DNA of 64,000 nt from Variovorax sp. J22G73. Its GTDB lineage: Bacteria > Pseudomonadota > Gammaproteobacteria > Burkholderiales > Burkholderiaceae_C. The stretch lies in the NCBI RefSeq assembly GCF_030317035.1, contig NZ_JASZYK010000001.1:1488001-1552000 (forward strand). The letters are read 5' to 3'. The stretch's first letter is position 1. The number at the start of each line of letters is the position of its first letter. The position numbers were made by a program, and so were the translations under genes. Shown here in pieces: positions 43,913 through 54,152 of this stretch. Under the pieces are notes generated by a model, which did no database searches, had not been told where the DNA came from, and was given only the letters and a program-made list of their open reading frames with translations.

Positions 43913-45433
43913 TTATTCTTCTTCGTGCAGCAGGCTCAGGCCCAGCGCGCCGCGGCGGCGCAGCCACGGGCTCGGGCGATAGCGCGGGTCGCCGTACACC
44001 GTCTGCAGGTTGAACAGCACCTCGAGCATGTTGGTCGGGCCGTACAGGTTGCCCATGGCGAGTGGGCCACGCGGGTAGCCCAGGCCCAGCTGCACGGCGG
44101 TTTCCAGGTCGGCTGGCGTGCACACGCGCTGCTGGCACATGTCGGCGGCGATGTTCACGATGGCGCCGATCACGCGCTGCGTGACGAAGCCGCCGCTGTC
44201 GCGGATCACGCTCACAGCCTTGCCGTCGCGCGCGAACAGGGCGTGCGCGGTGTCGCGCATGTCGCGGCGCGTGGCCGGGTTGGTGGCGAGCACGCGGCGC
44301 TTGGTGGCGGCGTCGTCGATCAGCATGTCGATGCCCACGGTGCGCGTGGCGTCCAGGCGCTCGACCGCGGCCACCGTGGTCACGTCGAAGCCCAGCGGGG
44401 CCACCAGGATCAGCGAATGCGCGGCGGGCGTGGCGCCGCTGTCGATCTGCGCGCCCAGCGTGTTCACCAGGCGCAGCAGCTCGGCGCGGCGCGCGGCACG
44501 CGGCGACACCCAGACCGAGGGCGTGCCCTCGACCACGGGTGCGGCCGCCTCGGGCGTCTGCTGTATCACGCCGTCGGTGTAGCGGTAGAAGCCTTCGCCG
44601 GTCTTGCGGCCCAGCGCGCCCGCGGCCAGGCGCTGCGCGGTGATCACGCTGGGGCGAAAGCGCGGCTCTTCGAAGTACTGGTGGTAGATCGACTCCATCA
44701 CCGGGTGCGACACGTCGAGCGCGGTCAGGTCCAGCAGCTCGAACGGGCCGAGGCGAAAGCCGGCCTGGTCTTTCAGGATGCGGTCGATGGTCGCGAAATC
44801 GGCCACGCCTTCGCCCACGATGCGCAGCGCCTCGGTGCCGTAGCCGCGGCCGGCGTGGTTCACGATGAAGCCGGGCGTGTCCTGCGCCTGCACGGCGCTG
44901 TGGCCCATCTGCTTGGCGTAGCCCGCGAGCTGCGCGCAGACCTCGGGCGAGGTCTTGAAGCCCGCCACCACCTCGACCACCTTCATCAGCGGCACGGGGT
45001 TGAAGAAGTGAAAGCCCGCGAAGCGCTCGGGGTGCTTCAGGCCGGCGGCAATGGCCGTGACCGAGAGCGACGAGGTGTTGGTGACCAGCGTGGCCGTGTC
45101 GCCCACGATGCCTTCGAGCTCGCGGAACAGCGTGCGCTTGACTTCGAGGTCTTCGATGACGGCCTCGACCACCAGGTCGCAACCGGCCAGCGCCTGGGCC
45201 GAGTCCACGGCCTTCACGCGGGCGATGTACGCGTCGCGCGTGGCGGCGTCGATCTTGTTCTTCTCGTGCAGCTTGTTCCATTGGGCGGCGAGGGCTTCGC
45301 GCCCGCGCTCGGCGGCGCCGGCGAAGCTGTCGAGCAGCAGCACTTCGCTGCCTGCCTGGGCGGCGATCTGCGCGATGCCGCGACCCATGGCGCCGGCGCC
45401 GATGACGCCGATTCGGGTGTAGTTCACTGTCAT
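43913..45433 (-). CDS. 3-hydroxyacyl-CoA dehydrogenase (PaaH/PaaC-like)
   Basis: 506-residue NAD-dependent beta-oxidation enzyme. The NAD motif GVIGAGAMGRGIAQ starts at residue 9; VTNTSSLSVTAIA, FAGFHFFNPVPLMKVVEVV and GFIVNHAGRGYGTEALRI complete the first dehydrogenase unit. A second C-terminal 3HCDH domain (VIRDSGGFVTQRVIGAIVN) makes it the long form seen in phenylacetate catabolism. No other paa genes are in the window, so a general or hydroxy-fatty-acid route is as likely. Confidence 0.93.
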   Translation of the reverse strand: MTVNYTRIGVIGAGAMGRGIAQIAAQAGSEVLLLDSFAGAAERGREALAAQWNKLHEKNKIDAATRDAYIARVKAVDSAQALAGCDLVVEAVIEDLEVKRTLFRELEGIVGDTATLVTNTSSLSVTAIAAGLKHPERFAGFHFFNPVPLMKVVEVVAGFKTSPEVCAQLAGYAKQMGHSAVQAQDTPGFIVNHAGRGYGTEALRIVGEGVADFATIDRILKDQAGFRLGPFELLDLTALDVSHPVMESIYHQYFEEPRFRPSVITAQRLAAGALGRKTGEGFYRYTDGVIQQTPEAAAPVVEGTPSVWVSPRAARRAELLRLVNTLGAQIDSGATPAAHSLILVAPLGFDVTTVAAVERLDATRTVGIDMLIDDAATKRRVLATNPATRRDMRDTAHALFARDGKAVSVIRDSGGFVTQRVIGAIVNIAADMCQQRVCTPADLETAVQLGLGYPRGPLAMGNLYGPTNMLEVLFNLQTVYGDPRYRPSPWLRRRGALGLSLLHEEE

Positions 45434-45622
45434 TTGCTGGAGGGTTTCAATGGTTGAGTGGTATCCGGGGCCGCCGCACGGGGCACCGGTGCGGGTGCCG
45501 CGATGTGGCTGGCGAAGCCCCGATTTTGCAGCCCCGCGCGCAAGGGGCGTGACGGGTGTTACGAGGAGGCGCTGGCGGGGACACTGTTCCGGGGTCCCGG
45601 GAGGGGCAGCGGCTCGGCAGGT

Positions 45623-46792
45623 TCAGGCCGTGCGGCCGCTGCGGTCGATGGCCACGCTCAGCACCATGGCGACCAGCAGCACGCCGAAGCCGACCCAGCT
45701 CATCCATGCGTCCGCGTCGTTGGCCAGCAGCCAGCCGCCCAGCGCCGCGCCCACCGCTTGGCCGGTGTAGATGCCCGAGCTGTTCAGCGCCACCGAGCCG
45801 GGCGCCAGCGCCGGCGCCAGGCCCACGAGTCGGGCCTGCTGGGCCGAGTTGGTCGCGAAGCAGCCCAGCCCCCAGGGCACCAGCACCACGGCCAGCCAGG
45901 CGAGCGAGGAGGCCAGCGGCCACAGCAGCAGGCTCAGCGTGATCAAGGCAGTCGTCGCCAGCACCATGCGCCCGGCGCCTACCCGGTCGATGTAGCGGCT
46001 GACCACCATGTTGCCGATCAGGCCGAAGGCACCGAACAGCGCCCACACCACGCTCAGCGAGGTCGCGTCCGCGCCGTAGTTCTGCTTGAGGATCGGCCCG
46101 AAATAACTCGACAGCACGAACTGCCCCGTGCCCTGCAGCGCGGTGACGCAGACGATGCCCATCAGCACCGGGCTGCGCAGCACACGCGACCAGGCGGCGG
46201 CGCTCAGCACGGCGGGACGAATGGCGTTCGGCAGGGTGAGCCAGATCGATGTCGCACTCGCGACACTGAGTGCCGCGATCACCATGAACGCCACGCGCCA
46301 GCCCAGGTGCCCGCCGATGAGCGCGCCAATGGGCAGGCCCAGCACCGACGCGATCGACCAGCCGAGAAAAACGAAGGTCACGGCGCGCCCGCGCTGCTCG
46401 GGCGGCACCAGCAGGCCGGCACAGGCCGCCGCCTGCGGCGTGAAGATGGCCGGTGCGATGACCGTGAGCATGCGAACCGGGAGCAGGGCGCCAAAGCTCG
46501 GCATCAGCGCGGCGAGCATGTGCCCGGCGGCGTACCAGAGCATGGTGAGCGCGAGCAGCTGGCGGCGGTCCCAGCCCGCGACCGCGGCGGCCAGCAGCGG
46601 CGCGCCGACGCACATCACCGCCGCGGCGGCCGTGATCAACTGGCCCGCCGTGGCAACGCTGACGGACAGCGAACTGCTGATTTCGTTGAGCGTGCCCGGC
46701 ACCACCATCACACCGGTGCCGATCACGAAATTTCCCACGAGCAGCGCCCAGAGCGCGCGTTGCGACGCGCGCCGTGGCGCGGCCGGGCTCAA
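45623..46792 (-). CDS. MFS transporter
   Basis: 389-residue major-facilitator protein with about twelve predicted membrane helices. The DHA1/AraJ-type loop between helices 2 and 3 is AGWDRRQLLALTML and the amphipathic central loop lies near residues 185-205. Likely an efflux carrier; substrate unknown. Its start overlaps the stop of the D-2-hydroxyacid dehydrogenase by four bases, so the two are cotranscribed. The 189 bases between it and the 3-hydroxyacyl-CoA dehydrogenase hold nothing I can identify. Confidence 0.9.
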   Translation of the reverse strand: MSPAAPRRASQRALWALLVGNFVIGTGVMVVPGTLNEISSSLSVSVATAGQLITAAAAVMCVGAPLLAAAVAGWDRRQLLALTMLWYAAGHMLAALMPSFGALLPVRMLTVIAPAIFTPQAAACAGLLVPPEQRGRAVTFVFLGWSIASVLGLPIGALIGGHLGWRVAFMVIAALSVASATSIWLTLPNAIRPAVLSAAAWSRVLRSPVLMGIVCVTALQGTGQFVLSSYFGPILKQNYGADATSLSVVWALFGAFGLIGNMVVSRYIDRVGAGRMVLATTALITLSLLLWPLASSLAWLAVVLVPWGLGCFATNSAQQARLVGLAPALAPGSVALNSSGIYTGQAVGAALGGWLLANDADAWMSWVGFGVLLVAMVLSVAIDRSGRTA

Positions 46793-47796
46793 CGGCGGAC
46801 CTGCAGCGCGCCCGGGTTCACGATGTTCGTGGGGTTGCCGTTGATGTAGCTCACGACGTTGTCGAACGCCTGGCCGAAGTAGCTCTCGTAGCTTTCCTGC
46901 TCGACGTAGCCGATGTGCGGCGTGCAGATGCAGTTCTCCAGGCGCAGCAGCGCGTGGCCCTGCAGCGGCGGCTCGCTTTCGAACACGTCGATGGCGGCGA
47001 GGCCGGGGCGGCCGCGGTTGAGCGCGGCGAGCAGGGCATCGGCTTCGACCAGTTCGGCGCGCGAGGTGTTGACGAACAGCGCCGTCGGCTTCATGCGCGA
47101 GAGGTCTTCCAGCGTGATGAGGCCGTTGGTTTCATCGTTGAGCCGCAGGTGCACCGACAGCACGTCGGCGGCGGCAAAGAATTCGTGCCGGTTCTGCGCC
47201 ACCTGGAAGCCGTCGGAGCGCGCCTTGGCGCAGCTGGCTTCGCGGCCCCAGATGACGACCTGCATGCCGAAGGCCTGCCCGTAGCGCGCCACCAGCTGGC
47301 CGATGCGGCCGTAGCCCCAGATGCACAGCGTCTTGCCCTTGAGCACCGAGCCGAGCCCGAAGTTGGGCGGCATCGACGCCGACTTGAGCCCCGACTGCTG
47401 CCAGGCCCCGTGCTTCAGGTTGCTGATGTACTGCGGCAGCCGGCGCATGGCGGCCATGATGAGCGCCCAGGTGAGTTCGGCCGGGGCCTGCGGCGAGCCG
47501 GAGCCCTCTGCTACGGCCACGCCGCGTTCGGTACAGGCCGCGACATCGATGTGACCGGCGATGCGTCCGGTCTGAGAAATGAGCTTGAGCTTGGGCAGCT
47601 TTTCGATGAGCTGGCGCGAGATCTGGGAGCGCTCGCGAATCAGCACGATCACGTCGGCGTCTTTCAGGCGGACCGACAGCTGCCCGATGCCCTTCACCGT
47701 GTTGGTATAGACCTTGGCCGCGTACGCGTCCAGCTTGGCTGCGCAGCGCAACTTGCGCACCGCGTCCTGGTAGTCGTCGAGGATCACAATGTTCAT
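46789..47796 (-). CDS. D-2-hydroxyacid dehydrogenase family protein
   Basis: 335-residue NAD-dependent 2-hydroxyacid dehydrogenase. The Rossmann loop is IWGYGRIGQLVARYG, with the catalytic arginine in NTSRAELVEADALL, the glutamate in FESEPPLQG and the histidine in CTPHIGYVEQES. The substrate cannot be told from sequence. The ATG at 47796 is the first residue of the beta strand MNIVILDDYQD. Confidence 0.92.
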   Translation of the reverse strand: MNIVILDDYQDAVRKLRCAAKLDAYAAKVYTNTVKGIGQLSVRLKDADVIVLIRERSQISRQLIEKLPKLKLISQTGRIAGHIDVAACTERGVAVAEGSGSPQAPAELTWALIMAAMRRLPQYISNLKHGAWQQSGLKSASMPPNFGLGSVLKGKTLCIWGYGRIGQLVARYGQAFGMQVVIWGREASCAKARSDGFQVAQNRHEFFAAADVLSVHLRLNDETNGLITLEDLSRMKPTALFVNTSRAELVEADALLAALNRGRPGLAAIDVFESEPPLQGHALLRLENCICTPHIGYVEQESYESYFGQAFDNVVSYINGNPTNIVNPGALQVRR

Positions 47797-47965
47797 GGCG
47801 TGCCATTGTGCCTCGCAGCATCGGCATGACGCACCTGTGAACGTTTGGATACCCGGCCCGCACGCCTTGCCAAGCGGCTTGCCGTGCGCCTTCACGGGCG
47901 CTTGCGCTGCGGATTTGGCGGGCAGTGCCGCCCAATGCCGGGCCGAGTGCTGGCTCGGTGCCAGC

Positions 47966-48343
47966 TCAGTGCAGGCGCGTCGAGCGGTGGGCCGTGGCCA
48001 GGGTTTCCGCGGTCTCGAGCGCGGCCAGTCGGTCGAGTTCGGCGCAAACGTCGGCCATGCGGCCCGAGATCACCACGCGGTCATTGCGTTGCTGCCCTTT
48101 GCCGTCGACCACGCGAACCACGCGCAGCGGACGCGCAGGGGCGGTGGCCACCGCAGGCGTGGTCATGCCGGCACCGTTGCGAGAGGCACAGGCAGGGCGC
48201 ACCGCAACGTAGCGCAAGCCGGCGGAGCTGTCGTTGTGGTCGAGATGGTCCCTGGCGTGGGGCCGGCGTGCCGGGATCAGTCTGTTGGCCAGCGATTGCA
48301 GCGGCATCCAGAAATCAGCGATGGCGAGGAGGGCGATTCCCAT
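47966..48343 (-). CDS. hypothetical protein
   Basis: 125-residue protein without a recognisable domain. The N-terminus MGIALLAIADFWMPLQSLAN is hydrophobic and could be a single membrane or signal segment; the rest is basic and polar, with RVVDGKGQQRNDRVVISGR and a short C-terminal helix. TTTGGAGTTCAC directly before the ATG is a good ribosome site, which is the main support for a real gene. The 169 bases on its 3' side to the dehydrogenase start show no feature. Confidence 0.65.
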   Translation of the reverse strand: MGIALLAIADFWMPLQSLANRLIPARRPHARDHLDHNDSSAGLRYVAVRPACASRNGAGMTTPAVATAPARPLRVVRVVDGKGQQRNDRVVISGRMADVCAELDRLAALETAETLATAHRSTRLH

Positions 48344-48481
48344 GTGAACTCCAAAAAAGTATGAGGTTGAACACAGGCAGGATTTCTTGAATCGGCTGCG
48401 ACAGGGTGATGGCGACTCTTCGCCATACGCCCGCCACCTGTCGCGGCCGGATGAGGTGCAGCTGGCAGCAAGCCGTGAGGC

Positions 48482-49165
48482 CTACATCAGCATGGTGTTG
48501 CGAATGAGCCCGACAGCGAGGCCTTCGATTTCGAAAGGCTCGCCCGGCTGGACGATGATGGTCGGGTAGTCGGGGTTCTCGGCGTGCAGCTCGATGACCT
48601 GCTTGTTGCGCTTCAGGCGCTTCACGGTCACTTCTTCGCCCAGCCGCGCCACCACGATCTGGCCGTTGCGCGCTTCTTTGGTGGCCTGCACGGCGAGCAG
48701 GTCGCCGTCCATGATGCCGGCGTCGCGCATCGACATGCCGCGCACCTTCAGCAGGTAGTCGGGCTGGCGCTGGAACAGCGTGTTCTCGACGTAGTAGGTC
48801 TGGTCGACATGCTCTTGCGCGAGGATGGGGGAGCCGGCTGCGACGCGGCCGATGAGCGGAAGCGCCAGCTGGGCCATGCCGGGCAGCGACAGCGAGAACT
48901 GGCTGCCTTCACGATGGCGTGTTTCGTTCAGCGAGCGCAGAGCGTCACCCTTCAGGCGAATGCCGCGCGAGGTGCCGCTGACGAGCTCGATGACACCCTT
49001 GCGCGCCAGCGCCTGCAGGTGTTCTTCGGCGGCGTTGGCCGACTTGAATCCGAGCTCGTTGGCAATTTCGGCGCGCGTGGGTGGCGCACCGGTGCGTGCG
49101 ATGGCGCTCTGGATCAAGTCCAGGATCTGCTGCTGGCGGGCTGTAAGCTTCACTGCGAACTGCAT
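48482..49165 (-). CDS. lexA: transcriptional repressor LexA
   Basis: SOS repressor of 227 residues. The N-terminal winged helix ([38 protein letters not shown]) binds CTG-N10-CAG. The self-cleavage site is A110-G111 in GRVAAGSP, with catalytic S145 in RGMSMRD and K182 in VTVKRLKR. It is autoregulated: two operators lie within 53 bases of its start. The ribosome site is AAGGAA. Confidence 0.98.
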   Translation of the reverse strand: MQFAVKLTARQQQILDLIQSAIARTGAPPTRAEIANELGFKSANAAEEHLQALARKGVIELVSGTSRGIRLKGDALRSLNETRHREGSQFSLSLPGMAQLALPLIGRVAAGSPILAQEHVDQTYYVENTLFQRQPDYLLKVRGMSMRDAGIMDGDLLAVQATKEARNGQIVVARLGEEVTVKRLKRNKQVIELHAENPDYPTIIVQPGEPFEIEGLAVGLIRNTMLM

Positions 49166-49183
49166 ATGTGGTTCCTTGCGGCA

Positions 49184-49199
49184 CTGGCTAGATATCCAG
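49184..49199. promoter_or_regulatory. LexA operator 1
   Basis: CTGGCTAGATATCCAG fits CTG-N10-CAG and is itself nearly palindromic. It lies 19 bases before the lexA start and between the putative lexA promoter and its ribosome site. Confidence 0.8.
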
Positions 49200-49202
49200 T
49201 AC

Positions 49203-49218
49203 CTGTATTTTTAACCAG
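49203..49218. promoter_or_regulatory. LexA operator 2
   Basis: CTGTATTTTTAACCAG fits CTG-N10-CAG and differs at one position from CTGT-N8-ACAG. It covers the putative -10 of lexA on the minus strand and is 21 bases before the asparaginase start on the plus strand. Confidence 0.85.
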
Positions 49219-49235
49219 TTTTTTAAAGTTGACAA
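49207..49235 (-). promoter_or_regulatory. putative lexA promoter
   Basis: On the minus strand TTGTCA (49235-49230) and AAAAAT (49212-49207) are 17 bases apart, and the -10 sits inside LexA operator 2, as expected for an autorepressed promoter. Confidence 0.55.
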
Positions 49236-49238
49236 GTG

Positions 49239-50201
49239 ATGGTCAATTCCCTTTCGCCTGAAGTGCGTCGCGTGGTGGTCCTGGGCACAGGCGGCACCAT
49301 CGCCGGCAAGGCCGCCAGCAGCGGCGACAACATCGGCTACACGGCGGGGCAAGTGGGTGTTGCGGACCTGCTGGGCGGCATCGATGCACCCACGGGCGTG
49401 GCATTGGTGGCGGAGCAGGTGGCGCAGCTCGACAGCAAGGACATGTCCTTCGATACCTGGCAGAAGCTGGCGCAGCGTTGCGCGCATTGGCTGGCGCAGG
49501 CTGACGTGGCGGGCATCGTCATCACGCACGGCACGGACACCCTGGAGGAGACCACGTTCTTCCTGCACTCGGTGCTCTCCGCGACCAAGCCGGTGGTCCT
49601 CACCTGCGCGATGCGGCCCGCGACGGCGCTGGCGCCCGACGGGCCTCAGAACGTGCGCGACGCTATCAGCGTCGCATCCACGCCGGGTGCGCGGGGCGTG
49701 ATGGCTGTGTGCGCCGGAACGATCCACGGCGGCCTGGACATCCAGAAGACGCACACCTACCGGCTCGATGCGTTCGCGTCAGGCGATGCCGGGCCGCTGG
49801 GCTACGTGGAAGAGGGCGAGGTGCGGTTGGTTCGCGCGTGGCCCGAGGCTGCTGCATCGCAGGTGTCGAAGATCTTCGATGCCGCCGCCGTGCAATGGCC
49901 GCGCGTGGAAATCGTGATGAGCCACGCCGGTGCGAGCGGGGCCGTGGTCGAGGCGCTGGTGCAGGCTAAGGGCGTCGATCCGCTGCGAGGGCTGGTGTTG
50001 GCCGCCACCGGCAACGGCACGGTGCATCACGCGCTGGAGGAAGCGGCATTGAAGGCGCAGGCCGACGGAATTGCCATCGTTCGTGCGACGCGTTGCGTGA
50101 ACGGGCGCATCCTGCCGAAGGCAGGCGACCAGTTCCGCGATGCGGGCGCGCTGACGCCCGTGAAGGCGCGCATCGCGCTGATGCTGGAACTGCTCGGGTA
50201 A
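49239..50201 (+). CDS. L-asparaginase family protein
   Basis: 320-residue asparaginase/glutaminase-fold hydrolase making aspartate and ammonia. The first catalytic threonine is in GTGGTIAGKA and the second in VITHGTDTLEETTFFL; VLAATGNGTVH is also conserved. There is no signal peptide, so it appears cytoplasmic, although family type II members are periplasmic. It is divergent from lexA over a 73-base gap that holds both SOS boxes. Confidence 0.93.
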   Translation: MVNSLSPEVRRVVVLGTGGTIAGKAASSGDNIGYTAGQVGVADLLGGIDAPTGVALVAEQVAQLDSKDMSFDTWQKLAQRCAHWLAQADVAGIVITHGTDTLEETTFFLHSVLSATKPVVLTCAMRPATALAPDGPQNVRDAISVASTPGARGVMAVCAGTIHGGLDIQKTHTYRLDAFASGDAGPLGYVEEGEVRLVRAWPEAAASQVSKIFDAAAVQWPRVEIVMSHAGASGAVVEALVQAKGVDPLRGLVLAATGNGTVHHALEEAALKAQADGIAIVRATRCVNGRILPKAGDQFRDAGALTPVKARIALMLELLG

Positions 50202-50204
50202 CGA

Positions 50205-50232
50205 AAAAAAGCCGCCCTGCGAGAGGGCGGCT
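50205..50232 (-). terminator. terminator of the adk end
   Basis: AGCCGCCCT - GCGAG - AGGGCGGCT; the minus strand then reads seven Ts. It ends the exbB-to-adk transcript and lies directly after the convergent asparaginase stop. Confidence 0.85.
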
Positions 50233-50238
50233 GCGAGA

Positions 50239-50913
<675 letters not shown>

Positions 50914-51031
50914 TTAGATTTTGTGTCGCACCCAGCGTCGGCCTCATGGCTGGGCCAGGCGGAATTGCTTCGAGGATAGCATGCGTGCCCTCGAGAAAAT
51001 CTCCGCACTTCCCGCAGGCCGGGCGGCTTTC

Positions 51032-51805
51032 TCAGGCGCTGGTCCGAGCGGCAAAGACGGCGCGCACGCGCGCGAGGTCTTCTGGCGTGTCGATGCCCGG
51101 GCCGGGCGCGACATGGCTCACATGCACCGCGATCCGGTGCCCGTGCCACAGCGCGCGCAGCTGTTCCAGCGCCTCGGTGCCCTCGACGGGCGCCGCCGGC
51201 AGCAACGGAAACTTGCGCACGAAGCCCGCGCGATAGCCGTAGATGCCGATGTGACGCAGCGGCGCCGGCGTGGGCAGCACGGCGGGCGCATCGCCCTGCG
51301 TCGAGCCGTCGCGCCACCACGGAATGGGGGCGCGGCTGAAGTACATGGCGTTGCCTTGTGCGTCGAGCACGGCCTTCACCACGTTCGGGTTCATGAAGTC
51401 TGCGATCGAATCGATCTCGTGCGCCGCGGTGCTCATGGCCGCTTCGCTGTGCGAGGCCAGCGTGGAGGCGACCGCGTCGATCAACGCCGGGTCGATCAGC
51501 GGTTCGTCGCCCTGCACATTCACCACGATGTCGTCGCCGTCGAGGCCCAGTTGCTCGCAGGCTTCGGCCAGCCGGTCGGTGCCGCTGGGGTGATCCTGGC
51601 GGGTGAGGACGGCTTCGACGCCGTGCGCCTTGCAGGCTTCGATGATCGAGGCGTCGTCGCCGGCGACCACCACGCGCGCGGCGCCCGATTCGGCCGCGCG
51701 CTGCGCCACGCGCACCACCATGGGCAGGCCGGCGATATCGGCCAGGGGTTTGTTGGGAAGCCGTGTCGACGCCAGGCGCGCCGGCACCAGGACGGTGAAG
51801 CTCAC
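51032..51805 (-). CDS. kdsB: 3-deoxy-manno-octulosonate cytidylyltransferase
   Basis: Activates Kdo as CMP-Kdo for lipopolysaccharide core. [17 protein letters not shown] is the nucleotide loop, [11 protein letters not shown] the metal site, and [10 protein letters not shown] the sugar site. 257 residues. Its start overlaps the Trm112-like gene by four bases. Cooperates with lpxK upstream and with the Kdo hydroxylase at 31.1 kb. Confidence 0.98.
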   Translation of the reverse strand: MSFTVLVPARLASTRLPNKPLADIAGLPMVVRVAQRAAESGAARVVVAGDDASIIEACKAHGVEAVLTRQDHPSGTDRLAEACEQLGLDGDDIVVNVQGDEPLIDPALIDAVASTLASHSEAAMSTAAHEIDSIADFMNPNVVKAVLDAQGNAMYFSRAPIPWWRDGSTQGDAPAVLPTPAPLRHIGIYGYRAGFVRKFPLLPAAPVEGTEALEQLRALWHGHRIAVHVSHVAPGPGIDTPEDLARVRAVFAARTSA

Positions 51806-51984
51806 AGGCCGAGCTCTTCGTCGGACAGCGTGCGTGCCTCGTTTTCGAGCAGCACCGGAATGCCGTCGCGCACCGGGTAGGCGAGACGCGCGCTGCGCGA
51901 GCAGAGCTCCTGCTTCTCGGGGTTCCAGGTCAGCGGACCTTTGGTGACGGGGCAGACGAGCAGTTCAAGCAGCTTGGTATCCAT
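51802..51984 (-). CDS. Trm112 family protein (YcaR-like)
   Basis: 60-residue protein with the conserved [14 protein letters not shown] start and [19 protein letters not shown] body. The usual CPxC zinc pair is reduced to CPVT, leaving C11 and C28 as the only cysteines, so a full zinc site is doubtful. It lies between lpxK (20-base overlap) and kdsB (4-base overlap), its standard place in proteobacteria. Confidence 0.92.
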   Translation of the reverse strand: MDTKLLELLVCPVTKGPLTWNPEKQELCSRSARLAYPVRDGIPVLLENEARTLSDEELGL

Positions 51985-52993
51985 CGGGCGATGATAGCTT
52001 TGCGTCGAGCGCGTTGAAGAATTCCGGGGAGGGCGCGAACTCCAGCGGCACGGCCAGCGCGTCGGGCGCCCGGCGCCAGAGTTTGACGGCGTCCTTTTCG
52101 GTGCAGACGAGCGTGTGGCCGGGTGCGTCCGGGCGTTGCCAACCGTCGAAGTCGTGGTGGTCGGGCAAGGCGATGGTCTCGGCGAGCGTCAGGCCGCGTG
52201 CGCGCAGCATGTCGAAGAAAGCCTCGGGCCGCGCAATGGCCGCCAAGGCAATCACCGGGCGCCCGACGAGTGAATCCAACGGCACGCGCGAGCCGTCGTG
52301 TGCCAGCGCCTCGTTCGCCAGGCGCCTCGTCGCGGTGAACCCGCCGGCAAAGGCTGGCCGCGCGCCGCTGTGCAGCACCAGGTCGACCTTGCGCGGCCAG
52401 GCTTCGCGCAACGGCCCGGCAGGCAGCCGCCAGCCATTGCCGATGCCCCGGTCGTCGAACACGCAAATCTCTATGTCGCGCGCCAGCGCCAGGTGCTGCA
52501 GCCCGTCGTCGCTGACGATCACCTGCGTGGCCGGATGCCGGGCAAGCAGCGCACGCGCCGCTTCGATGCGCTTGCGCGCCACGAACACGGGCGCTCGGGT
52601 TGCGTGATGAATCAGTGCGGGCTCGTCGCCCACGTCCAGCGGATCGCTGTCGCCGAGCACTTCGCGGCAGTCGTCGGTGCGTCGCCCGTAGCCGCGCGAG
52701 ACCACGCCCACCTGCAGCCCGCGTGCACGCAGGTGCTGAACCACGGCCATCACCACCGGCGTCTTGCCCGCGCCGCCCGCGATCACGTTGCCGACCACGA
52801 TGACGGGCACCGGCACCCGCTCCGTTCGCAGCCACCCGAGGCGATAGAGCCCCGTGCGGACAGCGAAGATGGCGGCGTACAGCAGCGACAGTGGCCACAG
52901 CAGGCAGGCCATGGGGCCACGCCGCAGCCAGGCACTCTGCAACCGCGAGGCCGGCGGCGCGGCGCTGCTGCCGTGGCCTTCGGAAGACGGCAC
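51965..52993 (-). CDS. lpxK: tetraacyldisaccharide 4'-kinase
   Basis: Phosphorylates the 4' position of the lipid A precursor at the inner membrane. An N-terminal membrane segment (about residues 30-48) is followed by the P-loop [30 protein letters not shown] and [11 protein letters not shown] at 52993 directly follows the exbD stop. 342 residues. Confidence 0.97.
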   Translation of the reverse strand: MPSSEGHGSSAAPPASRLQSAWLRRGPMACLLWPLSLLYAAIFAVRTGLYRLGWLRTERVPVPVIVVGNVIAGGAGKTPVVMAVVQHLRARGLQVGVVSRGYGRRTDDCREVLGDSDPLDVGDEPALIHHATRAPVFVARKRIEAARALLARHPATQVIVSDDGLQHLALARDIEICVFDDRGIGNGWRLPAGPLREAWPRKVDLVLHSGARPAFAGGFTATRRLANEALAHDGSRVPLDSLVGRPVIALAAIARPEAFFDMLRARGLTLAETIALPDHHDFDGWQRPDAPGHTLVCTEKDAVKLWRRAPDALAVPLEFAPSPEFFNALDAKLSSPDGYQAA

Positions 52994-53434
52994 TCAGTGC
53001 CCGGCTTGTGCCGTCGACTGGGCGGCGAAGGTGATCTGCATCAGGCCGGCACGGCGTGCGGCCTCCATGACCGTGATCACGGCCTGGTGCGGGCTGGTGG
53101 CGTCGGCGCTGATGATCACCACGCTGTCCTTGCCGCCGGTGGCTGCTGCGGCGAGCGCGGCGGCCACGGTCTCGACATTGCGGTCGGGCAGCGGGGTCTT
53201 GTTGATGGCGTAGCGGCCGTCGGCCGACACCGTCACGATCACTTCCTTCGGGTAGTCGCGCTGCGCATCGACATCCGCCGTCGGCAGCCGCAGCTGCATT
53301 TCCGTGAACTTGCTGTAGGTGGTCGACAGCATCAGGAAGATCAGGATGACCAGCAGCACGTCGATGAACGGGATCAGGTTGATCTCGGGCTCGTCGCGCG
53401 CGCCGTGGCGGAACTGCATGCGGGCACGGGTCAT
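52994..53434 (-). CDS. exbD: ExbD/TolR family biopolymer transport protein
   Basis: Inner-membrane protein that with ExbB uses the proton motive force. One transmembrane helix with the essential aspartate is in INLIPFIDVLLVILIFLML (residues about 18-36), followed by a periplasmic domain. 146 residues from the ATG at 53434. No tonB is next to it; genome context (exbB-exbD-lpxK) is common in betaproteobacteria. Confidence 0.93.
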   Translation of the reverse strand: MTRARMQFRHGARDEPEINLIPFIDVLLVILIFLMLSTTYSKFTEMQLRLPTADVDAQRDYPKEVIVTVSADGRYAINKTPLPDRNVETVAAALAAAATGGKDSVVIISADATSPHQAVITVMEAARRAGLMQITFAAQSTAQAGH

Positions 53435-53519
53435 GACAGGCCCCCGCCAAGCTGCCCCAAGGAGGCGGCGGCCCCTTCGCAGGGCAGCGCGGCACACGCG
53501 GTGGCGAGCATGGACGTCG

Positions 53520-54152
53520 TCATTTGCGCAGTGCGTTCAGGTGCCGGGCAAAGCGCTCGCCCGAGAGTTCGAGGTTCAGCAGGTATTCGTCGACGCGGCT
53601 GCGAAAGTAGCGCCAGAAGATCAGCGTCGGAATGGCCACGATCAGGCCGAAGGCCGTGTTGTACAGCGCAATCGAGATGCCATGCGCCAGCTGCGCCGGG
53701 TTGCCCGCGCCGACGGCACCGCTGCCGGGCGACTGCGACCCGAAGATCTCGATCATGCCGATCACCGTGCCCAGCAGCCCGAGCAGCGGGGCGGCGGAAG
53801 CGATGGTGGCCAGGGCAGGGAGATAGCGCTCCAGCTTGTGCGCCACGGTGCGGCCCGAGGCTTCCATGGCCGCGCGAAGGTCGTCTTCAGTGCAGCGCGG
53901 GTTCGCGTTCAGCGCGCGCAGGCCGGCGGCCAGCACCTGGCCGAGCATCGAGTTGCGTTCCAGCTTGGTCACCACGTCGGGCCCCGGAATGGCGGTATGC
54001 GACACGGTAATGGTTTCGTCGAGCAACTTCGGTGGCAGGACCTTCACGGTTTTCAGACTCGTGAAACGTTCTATAACCAGCGCGAGCGCAATGACCGAAC
54101 AAGCGAGCAAGGGCCAGATCGGCCAACCCGCGGCAACTATGATGGAAAACAA
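53520..54152 (-). CDS. exbB: MotA/TolQ/ExbB proton channel family protein
   Basis: 210-residue channel subunit with three transmembrane helices: residues about 7-26, about 108-130 (LPALATIASAAPLLGLLGTV) and about 150-172. Start is TTG at 54152, supported by GGAGG six bases upstream and by the first helix following at once. It heads the minus-strand run exbB-exbD-lpxK-trm112-kdsB. ExbB versus TolQ cannot be settled, but no pal or tolA is adjacent. Confidence 0.92.
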   Translation of the reverse strand: MFSIIVAAGWPIWPLLACSVIALALVIERFTSLKTVKVLPPKLLDETITVSHTAIPGPDVVTKLERNSMLGQVLAAGLRALNANPRCTEDDLRAAMEASGRTVAHKLERYLPALATIASAAPLLGLLGTVIGMIEIFGSQSPGSGAVGAGNPAQLAHGISIALYNTAFGLIVAIPTLIFWRYFRSRVDEYLLNLELSGERFARHLNALRK

